Assembly: GCA_012845835.1 (NCBI GenBank)
Contig: JABAKD010000023.1
Coordinates: 15,992,702 to 16,056,701 of the forward strand
Direction of reading: 5' to 3'
DNA length: 64,000 nt
Origin: Undaria pinnatifida
Lineage: Eukaryota > Sar > Phaeophyceae > Laminariales > Alariaceae
Below are positions 43,291 to 54,317 of this stretch, piece by piece. The number at the start of each line of letters is the position of its first letter. The stretch's first letter is position 1. The position numbers and the translations under genes are program-made. Under the pieces are notes generated by a model. It did no database searches, had not been told where the DNA came from, and worked only from the letters and a program-made list of their open reading frames with translations.

Positions 43291-43557
43291 CATTTTCTCA
43301 ACACCAGCATCGCTGTCGATGCCTCACAGCCCCTCGCCCTCGTCATCGCTGATATCCACCACCAGCACGCCCGTGTCGTCGTCGTCGTTGATTTCCAGCA
43401 CCTCCAGCAAGTTGCCGGTTCCCGACGACGAGTTTGCCATGTCCGCACCGGCCGATGGCGCGTCGAGGGGCTCCCCCTGGGCGTTGGAGCCAAGCTCCTC
43501 GTTGGCCCAGGCCTCGACCTCCGACCCGTCGAAGGGAAGCAGCAGGCCAGCCTTCCT

Positions 43558-45661
43558 CTAGCTCGAGCGGATCTCATCCGCGGTCAAGGCATCCCACGCC
43601 TTCTTCACCCACTGTGCCCCCAACCCCCGCGAAGGGGCCTCCGGGTAGCCGCGTTCGTCGTGCTTGGCGTCCTTGGAAGCCATGTGGTCGTCGTACAACT
43701 TGGACAGGTTTCCCTTGAAAAGCTTGTTGACGAGGCCATCGCACGGCTGAAGCTTGGGAGTCAGGCCTCCCGGGATGTGAAACAGCGTCGTTTTGGACTC
43801 TGCCATCGCCTCCTTGGACGCGTCCGTCTTGTGGACGGTGTAGTCGTCCCACGCAAGCAGGGTGTCAAGCTGACGGTAGCCGCCCAGGCGGCCCTGCCGC
43901 CCCGGGCGCTGGTTCCACACCTGCGGCACTCACACGTCGTCGAACACCCGCTGGGAGTGCCATCCCTTCGGGTCCACGGCGTAGGCAACACCTCGGGGGT
44001 ACGGGCAGCCCTTCTTGTCCTTGTAGTTCTTGAACTCGCGCTCGATGCTGTTGGCGGCAGGGGGCTTCCTTTCGGCGTGGGCTGGCCCTTGAAGATGAGG
44101 AGGGGCGGCAGCTTGCTGCCGTCCGCGAACACCGTCAGGACCGACGTGATGCGCATCTTCTCCTTGCCACCGGTTTTGACAGCAACCTCCGACTCCCCGG
44201 TGTTCTGCGAGGTTCCGTAGAGCAGGGAAAAGCGACGGCAACGTGGGGTTTGTAGAAACGATTTTTTTGTCAAGATTCGGAAAGTGACAGCAGTGGTCGT
44301 AAGAAAACATCACCAAAATCCGCGGAGACCAGGACACGAAGCAAAACACGGAGACTACGTACATGTAGGTAAATACCCCATCACAAAAAATAGGTGGCCC
44401 GAGAAATCGTTGACGCATGAAAAAACAGGAACTGCTACATCTTACCCAGTAGGAGCGAAACGAGGACAACATTATACTCAACGTGCACAGTGTCCTTCCC
44501 CGGGCTCTCGAACCACGTAGGAGTTTAGTCCATGTTGCCGATCTGCGCCAAGGGGAACTTGGGCTTCGGCCCCGAAGGCACTCCAGCGCCACTCCCGCCC
44601 GCGCTGCCGCTCGCGCTGCCTCCCGCCCCTGCTGCAACCCCCAGGCATTCGACTCCGTCCGCAAGTTCTTGCGCGGAAGGCACGTCATACTTCAGCCTCC
44701 TCCACTCCTTGATGGCCTGCCTGGCCACGGTCCAGCCGGAAGGGAGCTTCTGGCCTTGACGGGTGACGGCTCGCAAAGAAAAGCGGTACTCCCGGAGAAA
44801 CCTTTTGCACCACGCCGTCTGCCTCTTCTTGTACCTGACGTTGCCCTGGAGGTCGGATGCCGGCGGCCTCACCCCGAAGAAGGTCGGGTTGAGCTTGTTG
44901 GCCTTGTTCTTGATCATCCTCGTCGAAACACGGGCAGAGATGCCCTCAGAACGCAGGTCATTTATCCAGTCCACGATCTCACGCTCGGCCTCCACGTCCG
45001 TCCTCACTCGTCCAGTGTTCAGCGACATGCGGTTGTTGGCCTTCTTCCTGCCCTTCCGTCCCTTGAGCTTGTCCTCCTGCGCAAGCGCGGCTTCGTACTT
45101 GGCGATGTCCCTGACCCACGCCGCCAACGTAGCCTTGTCGGGAATCCCCAGGGCTGTGCTGGCGTAAGATATTCCGACCGTGCCGTCCGGCCCTTGCGCC
45201 CCCTTGACGCGTTTCTTCGAGTACCTCACAGCATTCACCGTGAAGCCCAGAGGGTAGCGCTTCCTTTGGCTTCCACCACCGAGGTCGGGAATCGGGAAGT
45301 CCGGCGGCTCCAACTCTAGCTGCCCTTTCTTCCTCTTGCCCTTGTTCTGCGCCGGCGTACCGAAGAGAACGTCGCCGAGCCCATCTCCCCACTCTGTCTC
45401 TCCGGGAAACATGATGTCCCCGGACGAGCCATCGTTGGCCACCGTTGCTCCTGGCGCTGGTGCTGGAGCTGTTGCTGGAGCCGATGCTGGACCTGGTGCC
45501 GCTGGTGCCGGTGCTGAAGCCGGCGCTGGAGCCGATGCTGGAGCTGGTGCCGCTGGTGTCGGTGCTGGAGTCGGTGCTGGTGCTGGAGCTGGTGACGGTG
45601 CTGCTCCAGATAGAGGCGCCCCTGGCTTGCCGCCAGCCCTAGAAGAGACAAACGGAGACAA
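43558..45661 (-). pseudogene. pogo-type DDE_1 transposase, inactivated
   Basis: Transposase of the pogo/Tigger branch of Tc1/mariner, a DNA cut-and-paste enzyme. Reading on the minus strand: an Ala/Pro repeat N-terminus; a psq/CENP-B-like DNA-binding part (VNAVRYSKKRVKGA, GISYASTALGIPDKATLAAW); a second HTH with RTDVEAEREIVDWINDLRSE and FLREYRFSLRAVTRQGQKLP; then FPLAQIGNMD, whose Asp is the first catalytic residue of the NMD box. The next codon is TAA (44525-44527), where the family normally has Glu or Gln, so the frame ends exactly there. Homology resumes with TPTWFESPGKD, then after about 220 bp (intron or decay) with EKMRITSVLTVFADGSKLPP. A frameshift near 44070 and a TGA at 43930-43932 follow. 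The second Asp is in LLAWDDYTVHK and the third in LTPKLQPCDGLV. Stop at 43558. Terminal inverted repeats and TA duplications were not found. Confidence 0.85.
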
Positions 45662-46560
45662 TCATGTCCGGGATGGCACGAAGCGGTCAATGTTAGAACG
45701 CACAAAAACATGTGTCGTGTGGGCAAAAACCAAATCATGCTTTCGCATAAAAATGTGCTGGATAATTTTGAATTATCAAGGGCACCGTTTCGAATTTTCG
45801 TAATGCCGTTTGCGGTTGAAAGTACCGTTGTGGTGCACGACACATGTGCAAAACAGGCCGCGGCTGCATCATAATCATAATCAGCCGCAACAAATCAGCG
45901 ATAATTTTACGACGAACACACATGATATTTCAAACATGTACATATAAAATTGGTAAATGCGGGGTGTCGTAGTAAAAAGTAAAAAAACATGTGCAAAGCA
46001 GGCGTCCCATCGAACATTGGAACATTCCTCATGTACGGTATGTATGCGAGCTGGAAAGAAAGCTGCTGCATTTCTGCAACATAAATCATACGCACACGAT
46101 TTTCATCGTAAAATTACCTACTACGGTAACCGGCAACGTGTGGCCCAAAAAGCTAGAGGTACACAAGCAGCAGATTAAAAAAATGTCTACCGAAAAGAGT
46201 GGCGAAAAAAAAAAGAAAAGCTACACTCACAGCAACATCTGAAAAAATGTCTACCGCGAACGTGTGGCTAAAAAAAACGTGAAAAAAAAGTCGAACCCTG
46301 GAGTGCGGGTGGCGCAAAAAGCCAACCCACAATTCGGGTGATTGCACGTTTCGACACCAGACGCGGATCGATACTACGCCAAATCCACGAAGCACACACA
46401 AATTTCTCACTTGGATCGTTCTCCCGTGCCGACGGAAGTGTTGCGCCCCTGGTTTCCACACGGGGTGTTCCCCCCGCACACAAGGTGTGGTGTTGTGTGC
46501 CCACGCGGCAGATGTTCTATGACCCCGGTGGTATAAAGGAGGGGGCCCGTAAATGTATGA
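45662..46560. other. transposon flank, unassigned
   Basis: A pyrimidine stretch and AG at 45640-45660 could be a splice acceptor for the transposase, implying an upstream exon here. Around 46130-46290 AATGTCTACCG and AACGTGTGGC occur twice. No gene recognised. Confidence 0.4.
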
Positions 46561-46569
46561 GGCGTAACT

Positions 46570-46720
46570 AAAATTATTACCGGGGTGTGGTATCTTGTGT
46601 AGCCCCGGTGGTAAATCGATGGTTGCAAAAATGCGCCCAAAATTATCACCGGGGTGTCGTATTCTGTGGGGAGTGTGGTATCTTACGTGGGTGTGTTATC
46701 TGGTGTAGTTTACGGTATGC
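46570..46720. repeat. CCGGGGTGTGGTATC array
   Basis: ATTATTACCGGGGTGTGGTA, CTTGTGTAGCCCCGGTGGTA and ATTATCACCGGGGTGTCGTA repeat the motifs at 42530-42590 in the same orientation. Together the two arrays bracket the transposase at about 1 kb on each side. Confidence 0.75.
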
Positions 46721-47009
46721 TCTCGTTACCCCGGCATATAAGTGAACATTCATACATACGTAGCAACACACACCCTCTCCTCTTTGTGCGTGTTATTGCA
46801 TAATATTACGCACAAAGAAGGTGAAACGAAACGCATGTTGCGCTGTTACGTTTTAGTTTGGGCTAAACGGTCGCAAATTTCTTGTTTTCCGGGGCATATA
46901 ATCCCTACTCGTTGTACGTACCACAAATTTTATGTTGCTGTTTATTGTGTATACCCACCGCGATCGTAGATGTAGATGGGTGGACATGTCAGTTTTAATG
47001 TGAAGAACA
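46721..47009. other. unassigned sequence
   Basis: AT-rich flank of the copia element; the last bases GAACA are its left target flank. Confidence 0.4.
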
Positions 47010-47479
47010 TGTCGATATAATGTGGATTTGTGTGGAACCTGTGGGTGGCAGCCAGCAAGGACTGATCCAAGGGCTACAGTAAAACAGATGTCTGCGTGTG
47101 TGGGGGGATACCACAGCTGCAATAAACAAAGAGAACCAGAATGCTGGTTGAAGCACGATGTCTTGGTGTCTTCATTTCACATTTACAATAAATTAATCTC
47201 GATAATGCACCTGCGGTAACTCTCGTCCTGTGGCAATGTAGTAGAGCCGCAAGGTTGAGCTAGATGTCCCAACCAGGAGAAAAGATAGACGATGCACGTC
47301 GCAATCTCAGGGTACGCGGACAAAGAACTGAGGTCGATATCTGGCCAAGAACTATCCTCGTACGTATCTGAAAATACCCGTTACACAAAAATGCGGTACA
47401 ACCTAATTCATATGCGGTGCAATTTGAACCACTGAGATTCAACACATGTATAGAATATGTTATAGCGTAAGATCTGACA
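47010..47479 (-). repeat. copia 3' LTR
   Basis: About 470 bp, TG...CA ends (on the minus strand TGTCAGATC at the start and TTATATCGACA at the end). Partner of 52441-52906; the two differ at scattered positions and a few indels. Adjacent interior bases 47480-47487 give AGGGGCG on the minus strand, a short candidate polypurine tract. Confidence 0.9.
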
Positions 47480-47937
47480 CGCCCCTAGCTGAACAGAATC
47501 GCGGCATGGGTAATCGCAAAACACGTATGAATAGTAGGAACAAGTAATGCTAATCGTAAACATAAAAATAACAATGAACAAAGGTCCCGGCAAGCGCCCG
47601 ACATCACCAGAAATTCCTACCCCTCGCTATATCTCAGGGTTGCTGTCGTGGTGAACGTCGCTAGCATTTTGTACAACAAAGACCAATTAATCAGAACCTG
47701 TACTTCAGAAACTCATGTCGGAGTGTATCTGGTATAAATCGCAAATAACGAAGACTTGAAATTCGTGTGTATGAGCACAAAATCTGCACCATAAACAATC
47801 GTTGAACATACAGCGCATACAAAATCTATAAAACAACCAACACACTTCCCTCAATACAAGTGATGATGCAAATGTTGAAGATGATCTCTGGCAAAGTAGC
47901 GCAAGAAGTGAAATTGGTTATCTTGCCCAGGATGGCC

Positions 47938-48303
47938 TTAAACTTCCGGTAGTCCAACATTTTGGTGAAAATGTCGGCCGGCTGATCTGTTGTATTGACA
48001 TGAGATACGATTATTTTTGTTCAATGCAACCAACTCGCGTAGAAAATGGTATCTCGTACAAATGTGTTTGGCCCTTGACGAGAATACTGTAGTACCTGAT
48101 AGCTGGAGAGCTCCCATGTTGTCCTCGTACGTTTGCGCAGGAGAAAACCGAGGAAACGTTGATTCGCTCAACAAATCAGACAGACATACGGCTTCTTGGC
48201 CCGCGTATGCTAGTGCGATATTCTCCGATTCGCATGACGAAAGAGCAACCGCTGCTTGTTTCTTCGAGCTCCACGTCACTGGTCCTCGTGCGAACACGCA
48301 CAA
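47938..48303 (-). pseudogene. copia RNase H domain
   Basis: Encodes PVTWSSKKQAAVALSSCESE, then AYAGQEAVCLSDLL, YEDNMGALQLS and SRAKHICTRYHFLREL, the standard copia RNase H sequence. The expected acidic residues (Glu in SCESE, Asp in EDN) are visible. The frame is interrupted from the upstream RT by stops and frame changes. Confidence 0.9.
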
Positions 48304-48487
48304 GTAACCTGAAACGGAGGGATAATTGTTGGGATCGTCGCCGTGGCTAGCATCTGGGCATCCGTGAAGGGAAAATACTTCGAGTACCTCACACAGAGAT
48401 CCGGCGTTCCCTTATGGTGTCTGAGCACCCTCTTCTCGGCCACCATATCTTCATCCCTCGGATTGCTCATCGACCGAGTTAGCTACA

Positions 48488-49446
48488 TTACGGAGGAGGT
48501 AATGTCCCAGCGTGTACACGTAGATAAATGTATTTGACTTCGCATACCTTTTGGTAAATCTGCTTATTGCTATCGTCCAGCAGAGTTTCGAGTTTTAGGT
48601 CCAGGGGTTTTCCAGTGCCCGGTGTGCTTACCGATCTGCTGTCGACAAATCCGTATCGCTGGAGAAATGCGTTGACATATGTTCCTTGATTAATGTCTAG
48701 AGTGCCTTTCAGACGATCACGGGACACATGCATTCCTAACAGTGAGGAAACATCTCGCAGGTCCTTCATTGCGAATTTGGTCACCAGGAATGCCTTGGTC
48801 TTGGTAATACCTGCTTCTGACGATCCGGTAACGAGTGAGTCGTCGACTTATAACACAATGAACACTTTTGACGAGCTGCAATCCTTGACGTAGGCACAGG
48901 GATAGCACATGCAAGCGTTGAATACTTCGGTGATAAGTTCATGTTCGATAGTTCCATGCCAATTGCGGGGTGACTGCTTGAGTCCGTACAAGCTCTTCTT
49001 CAGCTTGCAGCCAGATGGTTGTCCGTTCAGGTCTAGTTTTTTAAAACCGACCGGTTGTTTGACGTTATCTCTTCCTTCGTCTCACTCTGAAGAAATGCAG
49101 TCTAGACATCAAGCTGAATCACGTTTCAGTCGTAGCTGGCATTGATGGCCAACGCAATGCGGACACTTGGGATGCGACAGACGGGAACGTACGTACTTCA
49201 AACGTCTGTTTCGGCTACGTGAGAAAAACCTTGTGCACAGAATCGAGACTTGAAAAAAACGTCAGACTTAACCTTAAACACCCACATTGAACCATATTCT
49301 TGCGCTCCTTCGGCGCGGGAACCAATTCGTAGACGTCGTGCTTGGACATGCTTGCGAGCCCCCTTCCCATTGATGCTTGCCACTCCAGAGCTTGCGCTGA
49401 CGCCATGGCTTTCCTGTGGTTTCTTGGCGCGGATGAGGCTTTGCAC
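48488..49446 (-). pseudogene. copia reverse transcriptase (RVT_2) domain
   Basis: The N-terminal part (49446-49198) has EYGSMWVFKVKSDV, typical of the start of RVT_2. The middle is riddled with stops (around 49107 the segment QLDV-TAFLQSE has TAG for a normal Lys). At 48837-48853 the catalytic YVDD box reads L-stop-VDD: the tyrosine codon is TAA at 48848-48850. The C-terminal part, 48784-48488, is open: MTKFAMKDLRDVSSLLGMHV, LDINQGTYVNAFLQRYGF and STPGTGKPL. Enzymatically dead. Confidence 0.9.
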
Positions 49447-49566
49447 GCGTTTGGCGTGTCAAGGAGCGGATGGCCGATAACATATGCGTAGTCGAGAGTA
49501 GACGGATAAAATCGCTGCTACGTTGGCCGATGCGGGCCCCTTGTTATAGTCTCCGAGTTGCCCGCG

Positions 49567-50728
49567 CTATTTGTTTTGCTTTTTCCGCTTCGCTTGGTCC
49601 ACTGTCAATATTGCTATCCCTTTCCTCGTCGACGTCATTATCACTTTCCTCCTCGACGCTTCTCGTTGTTCCCCCATTCTGGCTTTCACCGCTGTCCGGT
49701 TCGGTATCGGCTTCTGTTTCCGGCATCTCTTGGGTACCAATGAGGTAGATGACTCCAGATCGAGAAAGGTGTCATCATTGCCGTCGTTGTGATCGTGGTC
49801 GAAAGCGTTAAGTTCAGCAGGAAGAGCCTCGATGAATGTTACATTTCGGGACTCGGCGATCTTGGTCCCAGACTCCCAAATCCGGTATGTCTTTGAATCT
49901 TTCCCGTACCCTACCATGTGCCCTTCCCATGCCTTCATGGTTAGCTTCTTGACGTATCGCGCTTCATGCACGAACACTCGGGCACGAAAAGTTTAAAGGT
50001 GCTGAAGTTGCGGGGCTATTCCACCGTTCGACATCGAGAAAGGCGTTTTCCCTCCCAGCGGAGTGGACGGGACACGATTTGCCTGGTAAACTGCCTTGCG
50101 GAAGGCCTCCTGCCATGGATATTTTTGGAACACCTGACTCTGCCAGAAAATATGTGGTCATGTTCCATAGAGACGCCCACTCACGTTCTGAAATGCCTTT
50201 TTGCTGCGGTGTATCCGTTGCCGCAAATTGCTGCTTGATTCCGGTCTGTAGGCAGTGCTATTGATATTTTATCCCGGTGTACTCGCCCCCACGGTCCGAG
50301 CGAAGACGCTGAAATCGATGCCCACAAGGAATCACCACGTCTCGGGTGTAATTGATTTAGGCGTCTATAGCCTCGTGTGTCTTACACAGAAAGTACACCG
50401 ACTTTAGGCGCGTATGTTTGTCAGCGAATTTGTCCACATAGCAATTGCCTGCTCCGGATGCTGGGCTTGTAGGTCCGGATAGGTCTGTGTACAACAGCTC
50501 TAGAGGCTGCGTGACTTCAATACGTGCCACCTGCGGGTGGTTCTGCTGCTTGCTCCTCGCTAGGGTGCATGTATCGCAGTCTGAGACGGAAAAATCTGTG
50601 CCCTTCGCAACCATTCCTTTACCTTTTTTTTCCGCGAGTTTCTTAACACTTTTAGCGTTAATGTGGCCTAGAGGACGTTTCTCCAACGTTGGCATATTCG
50701 CTCGGCAGTTCCGGTAGGATTGCGTCAA
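49567..50728 (-). pseudogene. copia pre-integrase and integrase
   Basis: Segment 50728-50357 encodes a zinc-binding pre-integrase part (LGHINAKSVKKLAEKKGKG, CDTCTLARSKQQ) and the start of the integrase core (LELLYTDLSGPTSPASGAGN), with the first catalytic Asp. In another frame, near 50300, RSDRGGEYTG supplies the second Asp and, near 50190, GISERE the catalytic Glu. A C-terminal part, 49977-49567, has MKAWEGHMVGYGKDSKTYRI. The D,D(35)E residues are therefore present but spread over at least three frames. Confidence 0.88.
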
Positions 50729-52363
50729 GAAATACCAGGTGGAGGTTATGGTCGGCTCTTAAAGGGAAGCGTTCTCCCTTGGCTCTCAGCGCAGGAAACG
50801 CAGATATTTTTTGTCTACCCCGTTTGCTAACGCGGCTGACGAAGATAGCAGATTGCGTCCAAGGCCAGGTACCAACATAACAGACACATTCACCTCTCGT
50901 TGTTTGCCTGCAGTGTTCTCGACACCTTTTGTGAGCTTCGCCGTTCCGGTGGCTAACAACTCGTGCGATCCGGCTTCGTAAACATTTTTTGGTGGTTGAA
51001 ACGCCTGGTATTCGCAAAGTTGCTGGTCTGGTTTGGAATGATCTCGGGGTCGACCATATGAGATGAATAGCCGCCGTCGACCAGTAGTTGTTGCTCGCGT
51101 TTCTTAACGGACGAAAATGATCACTTGCCACGAAGGTAAATGAACAAGTCTCTGTGGCAGGGGAAATGCAGAAACAGGGGGTAGATTGAGGGGTTGCCTG
51201 CTGAGCCATGCGCTCATTTTCTGAATGTGACCGCGTCTTGTAAAGGGAGTACCACTTGGTGGTGGTGTCTCCAGGGAGAGTTTTTTTAGCCGGACATTTG
51301 TTGGCACAGTTACCCTTCACCTTGCAGTTGTGACAGACAACTTCGCTCATGTCTCGTTTTTTGCCCGAGTGCTTTGCCGTAGTGGTCGTTGTCATAGCTG
51401 CCTCCCTTCGATATCCGTGTAGAGGGTTTGTCTTAGCTTTCTTGGGCAAAATATCGTTTGCATACGCTTCTCGTAGCATTTTGTTCACCATGGTCAAGTC
51501 TAGCGACTGCATAGTGCGCAGCTGGTTCAACGTGGGAATATACTCGGCTGACAGTCCCGACAAGGTATTCGCTTTTAGTTGAGAGTCATCTATTGTGCAA
51601 ACAACCTGCTGTAGTTGTAGTTTCAGGCGATACAGTCTTGCAAAATAAACGTCAGGATCCTCGCCAGACTGGAGGGTGCAGCTCTGCATTTCTGGCAGTA
51701 GGCTACGTACCCGCGCTTCCGACCTGCCCTCGTACCTGTTGCGTAGGAGATTTATGCCTCCTGACCGTTGCCGCGGGCTCCACTGCCGTCGACCGGACGG
51801 AGTTGTTGAAGCAAACTGTGTGCAACATTCTTGCGCGTATGATATAATATTCGAAACAATTCGTCGTTTTCGCGATCCACGGCTCACATGCAGGGTTCTT
51901 CTTCATGAAACTTGTTCCTGGTGCACTTCCCGTTATAACTTAAAATCTTCCTCGGAACCCCAAGGGCTTTGGCAAGGTAAGGTCCATATATCCGACCACA
52001 AAAGCTGCGGTCGGTGCAGCAGGCGTTACTGGCCCTGCGAGTTCTGCTGCTGCTCGTGCGATATCCTGACTTGCGCTCCATTGGGCCTCTCTCCCGGCAT
52101 TCCTCTCCATTCCTCGGGAATGGGCTGTGCCTCGTAAATCGGTCGTCGGAGCTCTGAATACACTGGAACTACTGTCGTGTCATTTTGCACGTACTTCTTT
52201 GGCCGCGCTTGGCCTTGCAATATGTCCCGTAGAGAAGTGCTGTGGAAGAAAAGGATGTCATCCAGTTTTTCCTTGTAGTCTACCCAGTGTGCCTGTTCAC
52301 CGCTAAATCTGGGTGCATCTCGTAGGATATGCGTTCGACTAAATTCCGTCGGTTTTCAGCCAT
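50729..52363 (-). pseudogene. copia gag and protease region
   Basis: Starts MAENRRNLVERISYEMHP at 52363; a frameshift follows within 30 codons. The 51887-50658 frame (409 aa) carries the copia-type gag core (QSCTLQSGEDPDVYFARLYR, TLSGLSAEYIPTLNQL) and a zinc knuckle, CHNCKVKGNCANKCP, in which the usual His is Asn. The protease active site is recognisable only in a neighbouring frame near 51065-51090, as VDGGYSSHMVDPE, with Gly where the DSG serine should be. Downstream the 409 aa frame is out of register with pol. Confidence 0.85.
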
Positions 52364-52440
52364 TTTTGGAAATAACAATGAACAAGAAGAGAGAGGACAA
52401 ATAAACTTAGGGTCCTCGCGTAATACGAGATCTCGCAACC

Positions 52441-52906
52441 TGTGGATATAATGTGGATCTGTGGGACCTGTGTGTAGCAGCCAGCAAGGACTGATCCAAG
52501 TGCTACAGTAAAACAGATGTCTGCGTGTGTGGGTGGATACCACAGCTGCAATCAAGGAGAACCAGAATTCTGGTTAAAGCACGAAGACCAGATGTCTTGA
52601 CTTCACTTTTATAATAAATTAATCTCGTTGATATACCTGCGGTAACGCTCGTCCTGTGTCAATGCAGTAGAGCCGCAAGGTAGAGCTAAACGTCCCAACC
52701 AGGAGAAAAAGGTAGACGATGCACGTCGCAATCTCAGGGTACGCGGACAAAGAACCGAGGTCGATACCCGACCAAGAACTATACCCGTAGGTATCTGAAA
52801 ATACCCGTTACACAAAAATGCGGTACAATCTAATCCAAATGCGGTGCATTTTGAACCACTGATATTCAACACATGTATAGAATATGTTATAGCGTAACAT
52901 CTGACA
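52441..52906 (-). repeat. copia 5' LTR
   Basis: Partner of 47010-47479. On the minus strand it starts TGTCAGATGTTACGC and ends TATATCCACA. Promoter and polyadenylation signals must lie here but no clear TATA box was assigned. Confidence 0.9.
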
Positions 52907-52996
52907 GAGCGCATGTGTGAAACCATTATACGAGTTTGATGTGAAGAACACCCGTATGATGCGTACGTATGAATGCTTTCCTACCTATATCGCCTC

Positions 52997-53150
<154 letters not shown>

Positions 53151-53195
53151 TATACACGAGCACATGGCGAATCTCAAGCGATTTCACTGCCCTTT

Positions 53196-53500
53196 TTTTT
53201 CACACTTGTACTTTCCAACTTCTGAACAAGCCGTGGTCACAGGTGTCATCCCTTCTTCCCCCCGGTTCTTGCCCTCAGTTTTTATCGCGCATAGGGTTCA
53301 GCAATCCTACTGCTCGTCGATGTTTCATCGAGTGTTGCTACCTCACGCTCTCACGCTTTCCGGAAGTCAATTTGTGCACAGGATAAAGTCCCTACGAACT
53401 GATACGAGTATGCACTCGCGGGGACTCGAACTCACGAAGCTGACCTATAACAGGCTCGAGGATAACCTGATATGCCACCGGGCGACTCGGTATACCACCG
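53196..53500 (-). mobile_element. tRNA-derived SINE (family S2), copy 2
   Basis: Minus-strand copy of 2828-3114 with a more complete head: GTATACCGAGTCGCCCGGTG resembles a tRNA D-arm with A box and GTGAGTTCGAGTCCCC is a B box about 55 bp later, the spacing of a long-variable-arm tRNA. The 3' end is AAGTGTGAAAAAAAAG, a short A tail. Confidence 0.78.
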
Positions 53501-54317
53501 CGACAGTGACGTTTGAATCGCCTAAACTGGCGGAGCGATTGCTGGGAGCATACAACATGCATACATACATACGCAGCAATGACACAAAACTATACACTAT
53601 GTGGCCGCAGCACACCCGAATTCTCCACTCTTAGCAAGACAAAAGCCAAACCAACCACCAACTGTACACGTCAGACTATAAGATGACTTGGTGGGGTTCC
53701 TACGGGCGTGGTGCGTCGTTTGAAGGCTTTACTGGGGAGCGCGACCCCGGTGAAAGACTTAATGTTTTCACTCCCCACCTATGGACCGTGTCCGGTATCT
53801 AGGTGGGTACGCATAGAGTGGATATCAGAGCAGCAGTAATAGCATAGGTTTACTCCTGCCTCTGCTATGATGCACGATCTTGATCTGCTACTTACAGTTT
53901 CATATGTATAACTGAGTCTTCCTTTTCTCGTCAATAGCGGTGTAAAGTTTCCGTACTACAGCCGCGATCACATCCACCCACGGAAGCAACAATCAACAAT
54001 GTGTCGCCGCATGCATTGCTCTGTTGTCAGCCCTATTGAAACATACCTGGTACCATGTAGTGGAGGGTAAATATGTTATAGGTTGTATTTCTCCTGCGAT
54101 GTGTGTGCTGTCTTCACATTGGTGTATCCGTATGAAATACCATCTCCTATGAATTATATCATACCAGGTATGGTTTAATGCGAAGACACTCTGGCTCTGC
54201 TCAGTATCGTCCGCTTGTATTTTGGAATAATCAACACACTGGTTTTCGAAGCATCCTTGCATTTTTTTGGTGAACGATCATGTGGAGTGACAAGACACAA
54301 ACGGGCAGCACAGCGAC
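53501..54317. other. unassigned sequence
   Basis: No gene recognised. Contains TACCTGGTA at 54045 and TACCAGGTA at 54162. Confidence 0.4.

Larger units (their letters stand above)
47010..52906 (-). mobile_element. Ty1/copia LTR retrotransposon, degenerate
   Basis: A full-length 5.9 kb element with both LTRs. The order on the minus strand is gag, protease, integrase, RT, RNase H, which defines the copia superfamily. Flanks are GAACA on the left and GAGCG on the right, 3 of 5 matching, so any 5 bp target duplication has decayed. The first gag ATG is at 52363, 78 bp inside the 5' LTR. Many frameshifts and stops make it non-autonomous. No primer-binding site was confidently assigned; the bases after the 5' LTR read GGTTGCGAGATC. 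Confidence 0.92.

Noticed and set aside
44483-45319. 278 aa plus-strand frame
   Set aside because: Shadow of the minus-strand transposase, which has recognisable domains while this frame has none.
43930-49110. Alternative genetic code with TAA/TAG read as Gln, suggested by NMD-stop-TP in the pogo transposase
   Set aside because: In the copia element the stops replace Tyr (YVDD) and Lys (QLDVKTAF) codons, not Gln, and frameshifts are common; ordinary pseudogene decay explains all of them.
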